NCBI RefSeq assembly: GCF_000350225.1
Contig: NW_005178809.1
Span: 976,878 to 1,040,877 of the forward strand
Length of the DNA: 64,000 nt
Direction: 5' to 3'
Source of the DNA: Chondrus crispus
Lineage: Eukaryota; Rhodophyta; Florideophyceae; Gigartinales; Gigartinaceae
Shown here: positions 52,379 through 61,911 of the stretch, in pieces
Numbering within the stretch: the first letter of the stretch is position 1
Layout: each line of letters begins with the position of its first letter
Notes under the pieces: model-generated
Databases searched by the model: none
What the model saw: the letters and a program-made list of their open reading frames with translations, nothing else
What the model was told of the DNA's origin: nothing
Made by a program: the position numbers and the translations under genes

Positions 52379-55300
52379 TTCGGAGGTGAGTTCCCTGCCT
52401 GTACGCGTTCTCAGTCGTTTCGCGTATCGCGACACTAGCTCCTCGGGAACATGTGTTCGGGCAGTCCAAGTGGGCTCGTTGTAGTCAGCCCACTTGATGA
52501 GGAACTCCGTAGTTCCGTCCTCTACCACGCGATGCTTGAGCAGACGCTCGACCGCGTACTGCGTGCCCTCGGTGACCTTGTCGGCAAGGTCACCTGGGGT
52601 TGTTGCACTTGCTCGTGGCGCGGCCGTCGGAGGGGGCGCGTACACGCAGCGGTCCGCCGATACGCGCTCCGTCACCCCATCACGGTCGATCGTGATTGTT
52701 CGTTTGTCGTTGGCCAGTACGCGGTATGGTCCAACGGCAGGTGACGCGAGCTTGTTCGACGTCTTGGCGCCATCGGTGGGGTTGAGGTACACGTAGTCCC
52801 CCGGTTTGAGTCGCGTGTTAATTCTTCGTACGCGTTTATCAAAGTCGCGTTTGTAGCGGGCTTGCGTACGATGCAAGCTTTCGTAAGCTTTTTGGATCGT
52901 CTCGTCCAAAGTCTTGAGAAACTCTGCGCGTTGAGCTCCCCTGTCCGGAGGGGGCGCGTCCCCGTCGGCTCTTCGAAGGGAGAACTCCGGCGGGGGTCTG
53001 CTGAGCACGAGCTCAAAGGGTGTCGTACGCGTGGTTCGGTGTACGTGGGAATTGTACGCGTACGTAAGCGGTCCCACGTACACGTCCCAATCATCCTGAT
53101 GCTCGTTGACGTAGTTCCAAAGCATCGACGCAATAGTCCGGTTGTAACGTTCAACCTGTCCATTCGTCTGGGGATGATACGCGGACGTATATAAGTTAGT
53201 TATCCCCAGTACGCGACACACGCTGTGGAAGAACTTCGCGTTAAATTGAGGACCGTTGTCCGACAACAGCGAACGCGGAACGCCGTATTTGAAGACCCAC
53301 GCGTCGCAGAATTCTGTCGCGACAGTGTACGCGGTCACTGTTCGAAGCGCGACAACTTGTGTTAACTTAGTGAAGCGGTCTGTGATAACTAGGAGGAAAC
53401 GTTTCCCTGCCTTCGTCTTCGGGAGCGGACCCAAGATGTCGATCGCGAGGCTCTCGAGTGGCCGCTTGGCGGGGAACAACTTCAAACGGTTGAGGTGTTT
53501 CCGCAACTTGACCCGGTTCATCGCGCAAGTCCGACACCCTCGCACCGTGGCAGCGACATCTGCAGCGAGATGGGGCCAGTAGTACTCGCGTCGAAGGGCG
53601 AAGTACATACGATTCTGGCCCGGGTGTCCCGCGATGGCCGGGTTGTGGCACAGGCGGAGGAGCCTAGCGCGGAGCGTCCGAGGTACCACCACCTGGACGA
53701 TATCAGGATCAAAGGGGTGTCTCCGTTTGAGCACCCCTTGGTGGTCCTCGAAGAACGCGGAGTCTCGGGACTCTGACTGTCGTGTCAAAACGGTTTGGCA
53801 GAAGTCATCCACGCGTTGCTCCTCGGCTATCTCCTCTATCGTAAGAGGGGCCGGAAGGTCGTCCTGCGGTGGGGCGACCGGGGAGTCGAGCGCGCCAGCC
53901 TCGGGGTCTTCGGCGCGCTGGATGTCGGCGGCGTCGAACTCGTCGTTCTCCTCCCAAAACGAATTGGATCCTTGGAGAGCGGGGGCTTCGTCGTCACCTC
54001 GCGGTTCGTCGCGCGTCTGTACGCGCGACCTTGTTCGGGCTTCGGCTTGGTTCCGTGTCGTTACGAAGACATGGACGGCCTGATGATCACAGCTCGCGGT
54101 ACAAGCGTGGTCCGCGAGCTCGTTCGATACGTCTCGAACTGTCGTGCCCCCGTCGAAAGTGGGGATGTCGTCATCCACCTCGACGGTGGAGCGAGGGTCA
54201 TCGGTGACCTTCGGCGACACGAGTCGTGACAGGGCATCGGGCACCTGATGCACGCGTCCGGGACGGTACTGAATGGTGAAATCGTATTCAGCCAGACGTA
54301 GCCGCCACCGGGTGAGTCTTCCGGAACTCTCGGTGAGGGACATGAGCCATCGGAGGGCGTCATGGTCCGTCCGCACCGTGAACTTCGTGCCTTCTACGTA
54401 CGGCCGTAGTGTGCGGACAGCCCACACTACGGCGAAGCACTCGCGTTCCGTGGCGCTGTAGTTGCGCTCGCTGTCGTTCAGCGAGTAGGACCAATAGCCT
54501 ACGGGGCGCCAATCGTTTGGCTGGTCGTGCTCCTGGAGCAGCGTGCAGCCAAGCTGGTAGGCACTCGCGTCCGTGTCGATCATGTACGGACGGCCGTATC
54601 GCGGTAGCGCGAGGATCGGCGGAGCGATCATACACCTCTTGAGGTTCTCGAACGCGTTCAGTTGGGCCTCCGTGGGGTTGTAGAAGTCAGGATCCGCATC
54701 CTTGCGCGTCATGTCGGTCAGAGGACGCGCTATCTTCGCGAACCCCTTAACGAATCGGCGGTATACATTGCACGCCCCGAGGAACGAGCGCACTTGCGTA
54801 AGTGTCCTCGGGAACGTGAACGTCTTGAAGGCATCGGCCGCCGTGTCCGCCACGCTTAACTTACCTGGGGAAATGAGGTGCCCCAGGTAGTGTACCTTCG
54901 GCTGAAAGAAGCTACACTTCTTGAGCTTGAGGGAGATTCCGGCACTCCCAAGCAAGCTCAAGACAGTGTTGAGATGCTTCGCATGTTCCGCGTGCGTACG
55001 CGAGAACACTATAACGTCATCGAGATAGACGAGGCATATTTGCCAGCGAACGCGTGAGAGAATAATATCCAGGGCGCGTTGGAAGGTGGCCGGTGCCCCT
55101 TTTAGTCCGAACGGCATTCGCAGGTGGCGGAACGTGCCCATGTGCGTCATAAAGGTTGTCTTATCCCGGTCCTCCGGAGCGACCGGGATCTGCCAATAAC
55201 CGGAATTGCAGTCCAACGTCGTAAAGACGGCTGCATCTCCTAACGAGTCGATGCAGTCGTCCATACGCGGCAGCGGATACGAATCCGCTGCAGTCTTCGC

Positions 55301-55546
55301 GTTGAGACGCCGATAGTCTACGCAGAACCGAAGAGAGCCGTCTTTCTTCGGTACGAGCACCACCGGGGAAGCCCACTCGGTGCTCGCGGGTTCGATAACC
55401 CCTGCGTTCAACATCTTGTTGACCTCCTTCGCGACCATTTCGCGCATCGCGGGCCCCTTACGGTAGGGCATCGAGCGTATCGGCTTCGTACCCGGTTCGA
55501 GGGCAATGCGGTGCCCCGTTGCTCGGATCGTTCCGAGCGCACCGCT
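52355..55546 (-). CDS. E5 reverse transcriptase-RNase H-integrase-chromodomain
   Basis: Open from just after the TAG at 55547-55549 to TGA at 52355. 'EWASPVVLVPKKDGSLRFCV', 'TLDCNSGYWQIPVA' and 'CLVYLDDVIVFS' are RT; 'MIDTDASAYQLGCTLLQE', 'ATERECFAVVWAVRTLRPY' and 'VRTDHDALRWL' RNase H; integrase has HHCC ('RLCHNPAIAGHPGQNRM', 'CRTCAMN'), then 'SLAIDILGPLP', 'SLLSDNGPQFNAKF' and 'TNGQVERYN' (D, D, E). The last ~60 residues, 'AVERLLKHRVVEDG', 'EFLIKWADYNEPTWT', are a chromodomain, which in chromoviruses targets histone-marked chromatin. No lesions inside. Confidence 0.94.
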   Translation of the reverse strand, partial: SGALGTIRATGHRIALEPGTKPIRSMPYRKGPAMREMVAKEVNKMLNAGVIEPASTEWASPVVLVPKKDGSLRFCVDYRRLNAKTAADSYPLPRMDDCIDSLGDAAVFTTLDCNSGYWQIPVAPEDRDKTTFMTHMGTFRHLRMPFGLKGAPATFQRALDIILSRVRWQICLVYLDDVIVFSRTHAEHAKHLNTVLSLLGSAGISLKLKKCSFFQPKVHYLGHLISPGKLSVADTAADAFKTFTFPRTLTQVRSFLGACNVYRRFVKGFAKIARPLTDMTRKDADPDFYNPTEAQLNAFENLKRCMIAPPILALPRYGRPYMIDTDASAYQLGCTLLQEHDQPNDWRPVGYWSYSLNDSERNYSATERECFAVVWAVRTLRPYVEGTKFTVRTDHDALRWLMSLTESSGRLTRWRLRLAEYDFTIQYRPGRVHQVPDALSRLVSPKVTDDPRSTVEVDDDIPTFDGGTTVRDVSNELADHACTASCDHQAVHVFVTTRNQAEARTRSRVQTRDEPRGDDEAPALQGSNSFWEENDEFDAADIQRAEDPEAGALDSPVAPPQDDLPAPLTIEEIAEEQRVDDFCQTVLTRQSESRDSAFFEDHQGVLKRRHPFDPDIVQVVVPRTLRARLLRLCHNPAIAGHPGQNRMYFALRREYYWPHLAADVAATVRGCRTCAMNRVKLRKHLNRLKLFPAKRPLESLAIDILGPLPKTKAGKRFLLVITDRFTKLTQVVALRTVTAYTVATEFCDAWVFKYGVPRSLLSDNGPQFNAKFFHSVCRVLGITNLYTSAYHPQTNGQVERYNRTIASMLWNYVNEHQDDWDVYVGPLTYAYNSHVHRTTRTTPFELVLSRPPPEFSLRRADGDAPPPDRGAQRAEFLKTLDETIQKAYESLHRTQARYKRDFDKRVRRINTRLKPGDYVYLNPTDGAKTSNKLASPAVGPYRVLANDKRTITIDRDGVTERVSADRCVYAPPPTAAPRASATTPGDLADKVTEGTQYAVERLLKHRVVEDGTTEFLIKWADYNEPTWTARTHVPEELVSRYAKRLRTRTGRELTSEVNAVVHS

Positions 55547-57101
55547 CTACAGACTCGAGTGCCTACGGAGCATCTCGAGTACGTGGCCACGGAGCTTGTC
55601 ATCCTCGATGTATGACAAGTCGACTTCTTTTTCCCAATCCATCGGTGGATTTTCGGGATCCTTATTCTGTGGGGGTACAGTACCCCCCGCCGTCGGGTGG
55701 TATAAAGGTGACCGTTCGTCCGTGTCAACCTCTCCGTCACCCGCGGTGGTCTGGTCGTCGGAGTTGGATCGGCCAACTCCCAATCCTCTGACTTGATCGG
55801 TCAAGTTGGTCAGGTGTAGCGCGTGCGCGATCCCCTCGGCGACCCTCCGTTCGGGCGTGAGGATCGCGAGGGGGTTGCGCTTCGCGTATCCCACGACGGT
55901 GTGCTTCGGAAGCCGCCTCTCCCGTCGCGAGAAGTTCGCGACGATGACATCGAAGGTCTGATTCGGCAGAACCTCTGCGACGCCATTCGTCAACCTCACT
56001 CCATGTCGGTGTTGGAGTGAGGGCTTGGGCTCCAAGAACACGAGGCCCCTCCCCGCGGTTGTCACACGCACTCGGGCTTGTGACATCGCGGGGATGGTAA
56101 CCCAGCGGGCGATTCGGATCGCCTGCGGGGCCTCCTCGCGTACATCCGGCCGGCTCGTGTTGCGTCCGCGTCGCCTGGTAGGGGGAGCCGGCTCCCCCTT
56201 CCCGTCGACGATGGCTACGGAGCCACCGTGGCGAAGTTCGAGCTTCTGGCCATCGATATCTATGCTGCGTACGTGGGCATCGATGAACGCGGTCCCAAGT
56301 AGGACGGGAACAGCGAGCTGTTCGGCCACTACGAAAGGTATGCGGAACGTCGTGTTCCGCAACCTGACAACGAGATGGACGACGGCCGTAAGTCGGAGCG
56401 GGTTACTGTTCGCGCCAGCCAGTCGGGGTAATGGCGCGTCCCGTATCACGTAGCGGGTCCAGTCGGGAGGAAGGTCGGCCTTCCTCACCAAGTTGTACCC
56501 CGAACACGTATCGACGGCGATCGTGTGGGGCTTGAACGCGTTGCCTCCGGTGGCCACGGAGCCCAAGACGTTATATATTTTTGACGTCATGAGGCACACG
56601 AGGCCATCGACTATCTTAGGCGCGACCTTATCGGTGAGGTCGTTCCGTCGGGGCTTTCGCTTTCGGTGTTGACCCCTCTTGCGCTTCCTTCTACGCGTTT
56701 CTTGGGGCGTCCGCGGCTCGGTGACGCCCTCTCGAGTGCTCTGGTCCATACGCGGAGGACCGTTCGTCGGTGGGCCTTGGCTCACGGAAGCTAGGAGATC
56801 GACGGGCTCCTTTCGGTGTTCATTACTTCCCTCGTGTTCGCTCAGCATCACCGGGGTTGACGGTGTCCCGGCGGTGCTCTCCTCCAGCGTCGGGCTTACG
56901 GAGGCCTCGACGCTCCCGTTCTCCTGCATTGGCGCCGCAGGAGTTCCCGTGCTCGCTCCCGCACACGGGGGATGTATTATCGGACAATACCCCCCGTGTC
57001 CTTGGCCAGCACGCGCGGTCCGGTCTAGTTCGTAGGGATAAGACGGCTCACGCGACCGCGTGTACGTAACCGTCTTTACCCTTTTTTCGAACTACCGGTG
57101 C
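55547..57101 (-). CDS. E5 pol N-terminal part with aspartic protease; ends at TAG
   Basis: The frame opens exactly at the A6 run (57086-57091), two codons after a stop, and runs to TAG at 55547-55549, in the same frame as RT. 'IAVDTCSGYNLVRKADLP' is the protease active site (DTCSG in place of DTGAG-type), with 'VVAEQLAVPVLLGTAFID' as the flap/second-lobe 'LLG' motif. A basic 'RRRKRKRGQHRKRKPRR' stretch lies upstream. The TAG sits where relatives have Trp in a 'SLWDG' context before RT, so TGG to TAG is likely; regulated readthrough is the alternative. ATG 56929 is internal and probably not the start. Confidence 0.82.
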
Positions 57102-57400
57102 TATCTGAGCTACCTTCCTGGCCATCGGTGGCCCGGTCTTCTTCGGGTCCTTGGCCGTGTGGGTCGGGACAATTCCCCCACCGCGGCCGCGCGACGTCAG
57201 CGAAGTATTCGGGTACTTCCTGACCTTGGCCTGTGACGTCCGGTCGTCGCAGGATATGGGGGACGAGGCGAGTCGGGTCTCCTTCGCGCCCCTCCGTGGG
57301 TAGAGGATACGGGTCCTCTACCCAATCCTGCAGGTACATGATCGCGTTTTGTACCTGTTGGGGTAACCGAGAACGGTCTCGGTCCCCTCTCCCCCCTTGA
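57076..57400 (-). CDS. E5 small middle ORF between gag and pol
   Basis: In the -1 frame relative to gag, open from at least 57420 through ATG 57339 ('MYLQDWVEDPYPLPTEGREG') to TAA 57076-57078, ending 'SSDSTGSSKKG'. Acidic, Pro/Gly-rich, no domain. It overlaps the gag end by ~80 bp and ends at an A6 run, after which pol is again -1. It thus looks like a bridge in a gag-x-pol fusion. Two homopolymer indels in one ancestral frame would give the same picture. Confidence 0.55.
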
Positions 57401-59810
57401 CGGGGATACCTTGTGTCCGACGGGCGGTAATCCGGTCGATCACGACGATCGAGTTCGTTACGACGATACCCGCCTCCACGGGGGGCGAAGCGTGCGCTCC
57501 CACCCGTTCGGTTCGGGAAACCTTGACGCGGGGACGGCCCTCGCCCGCCGCTTGCCTGAGGAGATTACGCGCGCCGGGGCGCGTCTCCATCTCGTAGCGG
57601 TAGTTTCTGTACGCCGTGAACATTCGTTGTTCCGGCGACAAGAACGGGCACGCGTACATGGCGTGTCCGTGCGTACGGCATAGCCAGCACACGTACGCGC
57701 TGCCATCCGTTGAGGCGAAGGTCGCTGCGTGCCGCGCCTCCTCATCGGTGAGGAGGGGTACGCGAGGGGCTTCGGCTCCTGCATCTCGACTCGAGATGTC
57801 GAGCTCTGCGACCCGGGGATCCGTACCCCTTGCCACTCTTGGAGTGGCCGCGAAGGCGATCGCGTAACTGGATGTCGTTCCGGTCGACATCGGTGAGGGG
57901 GGTCGTCCCCCCACGGGTCCTCCTCCTTGCGCAATGAGGACAGGGTCGGCCTGCCACTCATCCTCCCCGATGTGGAGGGTCGTAGCGGGTGAACTTGTGG
58001 CGGCGGACTTAGTAGTCCTGCCAGCCCTCCCTGCCGGTTTCGTATCCGGCAGGGGTAAACCGCGCCGAGCGCGGTACGTCGTGCCTTCCGCCGTGGCGAT
58101 ACGGCGGATGGTTGGAAGATCGGTCTTCTGGCGGCTCGGCAGCCGCTGTACGGTTTCGGAAACTGCGGCGCGGGTCGCCGGTGCCAGTCCCCGCACGAAG
58201 TAGTGCGCGAGCGACTGTTCAGAGAACACCGCCGTGCACCGGAACGCGGCAGTTTCAAGCCGGTCCGCGAACGTGCTCTCCGTTTCATGAGATTGCTGTC
58301 GCGCCGTGGCGACAGCGTCGTACGCTTCACCTAACACGTCGTCGGTTAGGTAGCGTTTCAGGAACTGGTTCACGAGCCCCGGCCAGCTCACGTCGTCGTG
58401 TAGCTGGCCGGCGCGGAGGCCACGCATTGTGTAACTCGTATACAGGCGCTCCGCGTCGCGCTCTAGGAAGTGCGCGAGGACTCGTACCGCAACACCTTCG
58501 GTAAGGTGTTGCGAGTTGAAGGTTATTCGGACATCCTTCAAGAACGGTAGGAGCTGGATCGGGTCCGTACCGTCAAAGCTCCTCATCGTAGGTCGGATCC
58601 CACGGCAGCGTTGAACGTACTTCGCGATCCGTCCCGCGTCACCCGAGGTAACGAGCCTCGAGGTGTTATCCAGCCGGTACATACGATAGTCAGCGACGGC
58701 GCTGAACTCTTGGATCATCGTATGTACCGGCTCGAGTCCGGGTTCGGCGGGACCCAGCGTGCCGAAGGGGGTTACGGGTAGCGTCCGGACGTCTACCGGA
58801 CCTGGATGCTCGGCGTAGTTCGCCGGCGGGTAGCCGCCCCAGCGGGGATCGACAGAGTACGTCGGTACTCCGGATCCGCGGGCGGTTCCTCCACGGTCAG
58901 GGTCGTCGCGATACGATACGCGTTCCATCTGCCGCCTACTTCCGGGGATAGGCGGCAATGCTTGGGTCTCAGACGCGTAATTCGCGCCAGTCGGAAGGCG
59001 GTTGCCTTCCGCGGTTCGGCTGGTGTCGGCACCAGCCGGTCCCCAACGGTCCGGAGCGACGGCGCTCGGAGGTACGGTACCACCGGGCCCTCTCGTGGGG
59101 GCACCGGGCAGCCTTGCAGCCATGGTCCGTTCCATGTCACGAGCACGCCGACGCGTGGCGTTGAGCTCGGCGGAGAGGTGCGCGAACGCACCCAACTGTT
59201 CCGCGGACGGGGAGGATCGGTCCTCAGGTCGTCTCGTAGGGGTCGGCCCCTCGGGACGACCTTGCCCGGATGGTCCGGGCGATACGAGACGCGAGTCTTC
59301 GACGAGCACTATCCGCGAGTGTAACTCGTCGATAAGTGCTCGGAGATTCTCTAAGGACTGCGTCACTCTATCGAACCTCCCTTCACGCAGGGAGCGGAGC
59401 TCGGCCATACATCGAGTGTATACATGGTCCGATACATCGATCCGAAGGGAAGTACGGACTTCCTCGATGTATTCGGCTATGCGTTCGAACATCGCCGCCG
59501 CTCTTTCCTCGGAGGATCCGAGCGACGGTTCGCGGTCACGAGGACCTGCGTCGCCGTCGCCCGACGGGGCGGATGGGGATCGCACAGCGTCCGGACTCGG
59601 ATCCGCCGCTTCAAAGCGGATCGAGGGCTCGTACTCCTGGCTCATCTCAACGCGTTCGGACGCGGAGGGCCTAAGAGGTCTTCTCGGAGAACGTACTCCG
59701 GGGTCTTCTAGGTCGGGAGACCACTGTAGTATAACACCCCCCAACGGAGAGGGGTGTATACTTAGCTCGACGTAGACCCCGTACGAGGGGTGAGAAGACA
59801 GGGAGAACAC
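57318..59810 (-). CDS. E5 gag
   Basis: 830 codons if ATG 59810 inside the 5' LTR is used; ATG at 'VEMSQEYEPSIRF' (codon about 55) lies after the PBS and may be the true start. The gag core is 'DPIQLLPFLKDVRITFNSQ', 'RVLAHFLERDAERLYTSYTM', 'WPGLVNQFLKRYLTDDVLG' and 'TFADRLETAAFRCT'; a CCHC knuckle 'CWLCRTHGHAMYAC' lies near residue 740. Intact. It builds the particle and binds element RNA. Length is greater than the usual 300-500 residues because of a long charged N-terminal half. Confidence 0.87.
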   Translation of the reverse strand: MFSLSSHPSYGVYVELSIHPSPLGGVILQWSPDLEDPGVRSPRRPLRPSASERVEMSQEYEPSIRFEAADPSPDAVRSPSAPSGDGDAGPRDREPSLGSSEERAAAMFERIAEYIEEVRTSLRIDVSDHVYTRCMAELRSLREGRFDRVTQSLENLRALIDELHSRIVLVEDSRLVSPGPSGQGRPEGPTPTRRPEDRSSPSAEQLGAFAHLSAELNATRRRARDMERTMAARLPGAPTRGPGGTVPPSAVAPDRWGPAGADTSRTAEGNRLPTGANYASETQALPPIPGSRRQMERVSYRDDPDRGGTARGSGVPTYSVDPRWGGYPPANYAEHPGPVDVRTLPVTPFGTLGPAEPGLEPVHTMIQEFSAVADYRMYRLDNTSRLVTSGDAGRIAKYVQRCRGIRPTMRSFDGTDPIQLLPFLKDVRITFNSQHLTEGVAVRVLAHFLERDAERLYTSYTMRGLRAGQLHDDVSWPGLVNQFLKRYLTDDVLGEAYDAVATARQQSHETESTFADRLETAAFRCTAVFSEQSLAHYFVRGLAPATRAAVSETVQRLPSRQKTDLPTIRRIATAEGTTYRARRGLPLPDTKPAGRAGRTTKSAATSSPATTLHIGEDEWQADPVLIAQGGGPVGGRPPSPMSTGTTSSYAIAFAATPRVARGTDPRVAELDISSRDAGAEAPRVPLLTDEEARHAATFASTDGSAYVCWLCRTHGHAMYACPFLSPEQRMFTAYRNYRYEMETRPGARNLLRQAAGEGRPRVKVSRTERVGAHASPPVEAGIVVTNSIVVIDRITARRTQGIPVKGGEGTETVLGYPNRYKTRSCTCRIG
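59711..59723 (-). promoter_or_regulatory. E5 primer-binding site
   Basis: 'tggtctcccgacc' in element sense, one base after the LTR end; the complement ends in CCA, as for a tRNA 3' end. tRNA species not identified. Differs from the half-tRNA sites of the copia elements. Confidence 0.72.
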
Positions 59811-60387
59811 ACAGCTAACGAGACAGGGAAGCGGGCCCTGGTAGCGTGGTAGAGCGGGACGGTCGGGAACGAGCGTACGCGCGGGCCGATCTACGCCTCG
59901 ACGCCCCGGAGCAGCGCTGGGTAACGTACCAGCGCTGACGGGCGGAGGCGGATCTAGGCCCGTACGCGTACGCAGCTGTCCCCTACCCGCTTTGTCCCGG
60001 TTAACGCGCGCGAAGGCGGATCGCGCTCGTTAGTTAAGCTGGAAGACGGACCTAGGCGGTAGGTCGTGGACAAGTCCGTGCTTGTCCACCTCCCCCGCCG
60101 CCGGTCGCGCTCGTATTTAATGTATACAATGCGTCTATCATAATACTACAGTACCGGTATGCTGTAGTAACTTACTGTAGCGCGGGTCGTCCCGCGCTGT
60201 AATGCTGTCAGCCGTCGGGGCTGACAGCACACGTGTGGGACGCGTACTGTGCGCGCGGTGGTACGCGCCGCCTACACGTGTACGCGTGTGGTCCCGCGTC
60301 CTCTGTACACGTGGGGGTACACGTGTGCGCGCGTGTGGTTCGTATTGATCTGATCTAAATCTAATCGCGAACCGCCGTTATGCCACA
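59725..60387 (-). repeat. E5 5' LTR (663 bp)
   Basis: Pair of 47241-47903, about a dozen substitutions. Confidence 0.93.
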
Positions 60388-60549
60388 GTAGTCTTTGGTA
60401 GTAGAGTTCTAGAAGATTGCAGAAGTGTATAAGTAGGCCGGAAGTTGGCGACTCAAAGTAAATCGGTACCCAATCCTTCAACTTCACCTCATCAACCGTC
60501 CTTCGATTTTCCTTTGCCCCGCTGACCTTCCAATAGGTTATGGGCCCAG
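60388..60549 (+). repeat. Probable copia LTR remnant followed by a primer-binding site
   Basis: 'ggttatgggcccag' at 60536-60549 is a 14-base perfect match to the complement of the initiator tRNA-Met anticodon arm, the site used by E1, E2 and E3. The ~150 bp before it would be the LTR 3' part, cut on the left by E5. No second LTR or coding region is found. Confidence 0.5.
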
Positions 60550-60584
60550 TTCAACGTTATTGTTCCGCTGTGTGAGTGCTTGTT

Positions 60585-60705
60585 CTCAGTTTCTGCTGCC
60601 GTTTTCGTGTTTGTTTCTGCTGTCGTTCTCGTTTTAGTCTCCGCTGTCGTTCTCGTTTTGGTTTCTGCTGTCGTTTCCGCCGCCGTTTTCATCGCCGCCG
60701 TCGTT
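60585..60705. repeat. Short degenerate tandem repeat (about 24 bp)
   Basis: Units of the type 'tttctgctgtcgttctcgtt' repeat four to five times. On the minus strand they translate to TAETKTRT repeats, without further coding support. Confidence 0.75.
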
Positions 60706-61060
60706 CGTTTTGTTCTATCGTCGTCTACTTGCTGTCGTTATCATCTTGGTCGTTCGTCTCCGTCTACCTGCTGTCGTTTCAACTTGGTGGATCTTCTTCG
60801 TGTCTGTTGCAGCTTGGTCTTGGCAATCGTTGTGTGAGCTGTGGGTGTAGTCCTTAGTCGCCAACGTACCATATCAATCCAAGAAGACTGTATTGAAAAT
60901 GTGCGACCACATGCTGTTATCTGAAAAGGTCAAAATCGAGTGACACGTGTACATGACTGCACGGTCCGGGCGCTCTTACCCATATCACGACATGACACGT
61001 GTAAAATCCCAGATTTTGGGGTTCCGGGGACGAAAGTGGCCTCTCGGAGGGTCATGCAAA

Positions 61061-61160
61061 NNNNNNNNNNNNNNNNNNNNNNNNNNNNNNNNNNNNNNNN
61101 NNNNNNNNNNNNNNNNNNNNNNNNNNNNNNNNNNNNNNNNNNNNNNNNNNNNNNNNNNNN
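61061..61160. other. Assembly gap, 100 N
   Basis: Exactly 100 N, the conventional unknown-size gap. Frames crossing it are meaningless. Confidence 1.
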
Positions 61161-61179
61161 CGTGTGGACGGGACGGATG

Positions 61180-61370
61180 AGCGGGTGAAGCAGGGCGAGG
61201 ATGCCCGGCCAGGATGGCGGGCGGAGACGAAGCGGCGGTCGCGAGGGAGGGCGGGAGGTGGGGACGGGAGGCATGGGGTGAAGCATGGCGAGGAGGCCCG
61301 CCCACGATGGCGGGCGAAGGCGAAGGCGGGGCGGCGGTCGCGGTCGCGGTCGCGGGGGAGAGCGGTAGGG
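61180..61370. repeat. Diverged tandem duplication, about 90-bp unit
   Basis: 'gggtgaagca.ggcgagga' and 'ggatggcgggcg' blocks near 61182 recur near 61276. GC-rich; the minus translation is Pro/Arg low complexity. Confidence 0.65.
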
Positions 61371-61451
61371 CGCGCGACGTTTCGAGAGACGCGCTGGAGG
61401 TGCTTCCGCCGTACCCGTCCGCGCTGAAAATCTGCGTTTAGAAAATCCGAG

Positions 61452-61539
61452 TGTGGTGATTCCTTTATATGACTCCCAGTCATTCCTCTCTCATGTCGTT
61501 GGCCAACGGCACCTCCCCTTTTGCTCAGTCGTCATCACA
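61452..61539 (+). repeat. TRIM 5' LTR (88 bp)
   Basis: TGTGG...ATCACA. Lacks 66 bp present in the 3' LTR; the break falls at the 11-bp repeat 'tgattccttta'. Confidence 0.9.
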
Positions 61540-61613
61540 GGTTATGGGCCTCATTTTACTGCTGCGCACGCGAGTTCGAATCCCACCGTACACCTCCTTC
61601 CCACACTACCCAA

Positions 61614-61732
61614 TCACAAGCTCACACGTCAACCGCCCGACGTTGTTAGAAGCAACCCCTCACAAGCTCACACGTCAACCACCCGACGTTGTTAGAAGCA
61701 ACCCCTCACAAGCCGACACGTCCCACACCCGA
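61614..61732. repeat. Tandem repeat inside the TRIM (about 47 bp, 2.5 units)
   Basis: 'cacaagctcacacgtcaacc' and 'cgacgttgttagaagcaacc' recur with one substitution; a third, shorter unit follows. Confidence 0.85.
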
Positions 61733-61911
61733 CGTATTCAGATGATGCAAAAAAACCTCATTTTTCAGGTTCCAAGGTCCACCCGCACTGTAAGACGTCA
61801 CCAACACGCATCAAAAACCTTCAGGTTCATGGTACACCTGCGCTCATACTTTCAAGTCAAGAACCCGGCATTCCTTCTCATTTAGTCACTCACATACGAG
61901 TTCAGGGGGAC

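Larger units (their letters stand above)
47241..60387 (-). mobile_element. 13.1-kb Ty3/gypsy chromovirus E5 (minus) with an antisense gene module
   Basis: LTRs 47241-47903 and 59725-60387 are both 663 bp and about 98% identical, TGTGGC...CTACA in element sense. PBS tggtctcccgacc follows the 5' LTR after one base. Order in element sense: gag, small middle ORF, protease-RT-RNaseH-integrase-chromodomain, a copy of the PPT, a 4.4-kb segment with an ORF in antisense, a second copy of the PPT, 3' LTR. No target duplication is seen (left flank atagg, right flank gtagt): the left side meets a LINE and the right side a copia relic, so E5 may be a recombinant or have captured a rearrangement. Confidence 0.92.

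Noticed and set aside
57016..59775. Plus-strand frames opposite E5 gag (for example 59002-59775)
   Set aside because: Shadows of an intact gag frame in GC-rich DNA, unlike the antisense ORF at 47959-50499, which has no sense-strand frame opposite it.
60536..60549. Possible tRNA gene fragment (ggttatgggcccag)
   Set aside because: Only the complement of the anticodon arm is present, with no cloverleaf; a primer-binding site is the better reading.
60930..61483. Frames running through the N gap
   Set aside because: Composed partly of N; not interpretable.
61614..61732. Possible CRISPR-like array
   Set aside because: Directly adjacent 47-bp tandem units without distinct spacers, inside a TRIM, in a eukaryotic genome.
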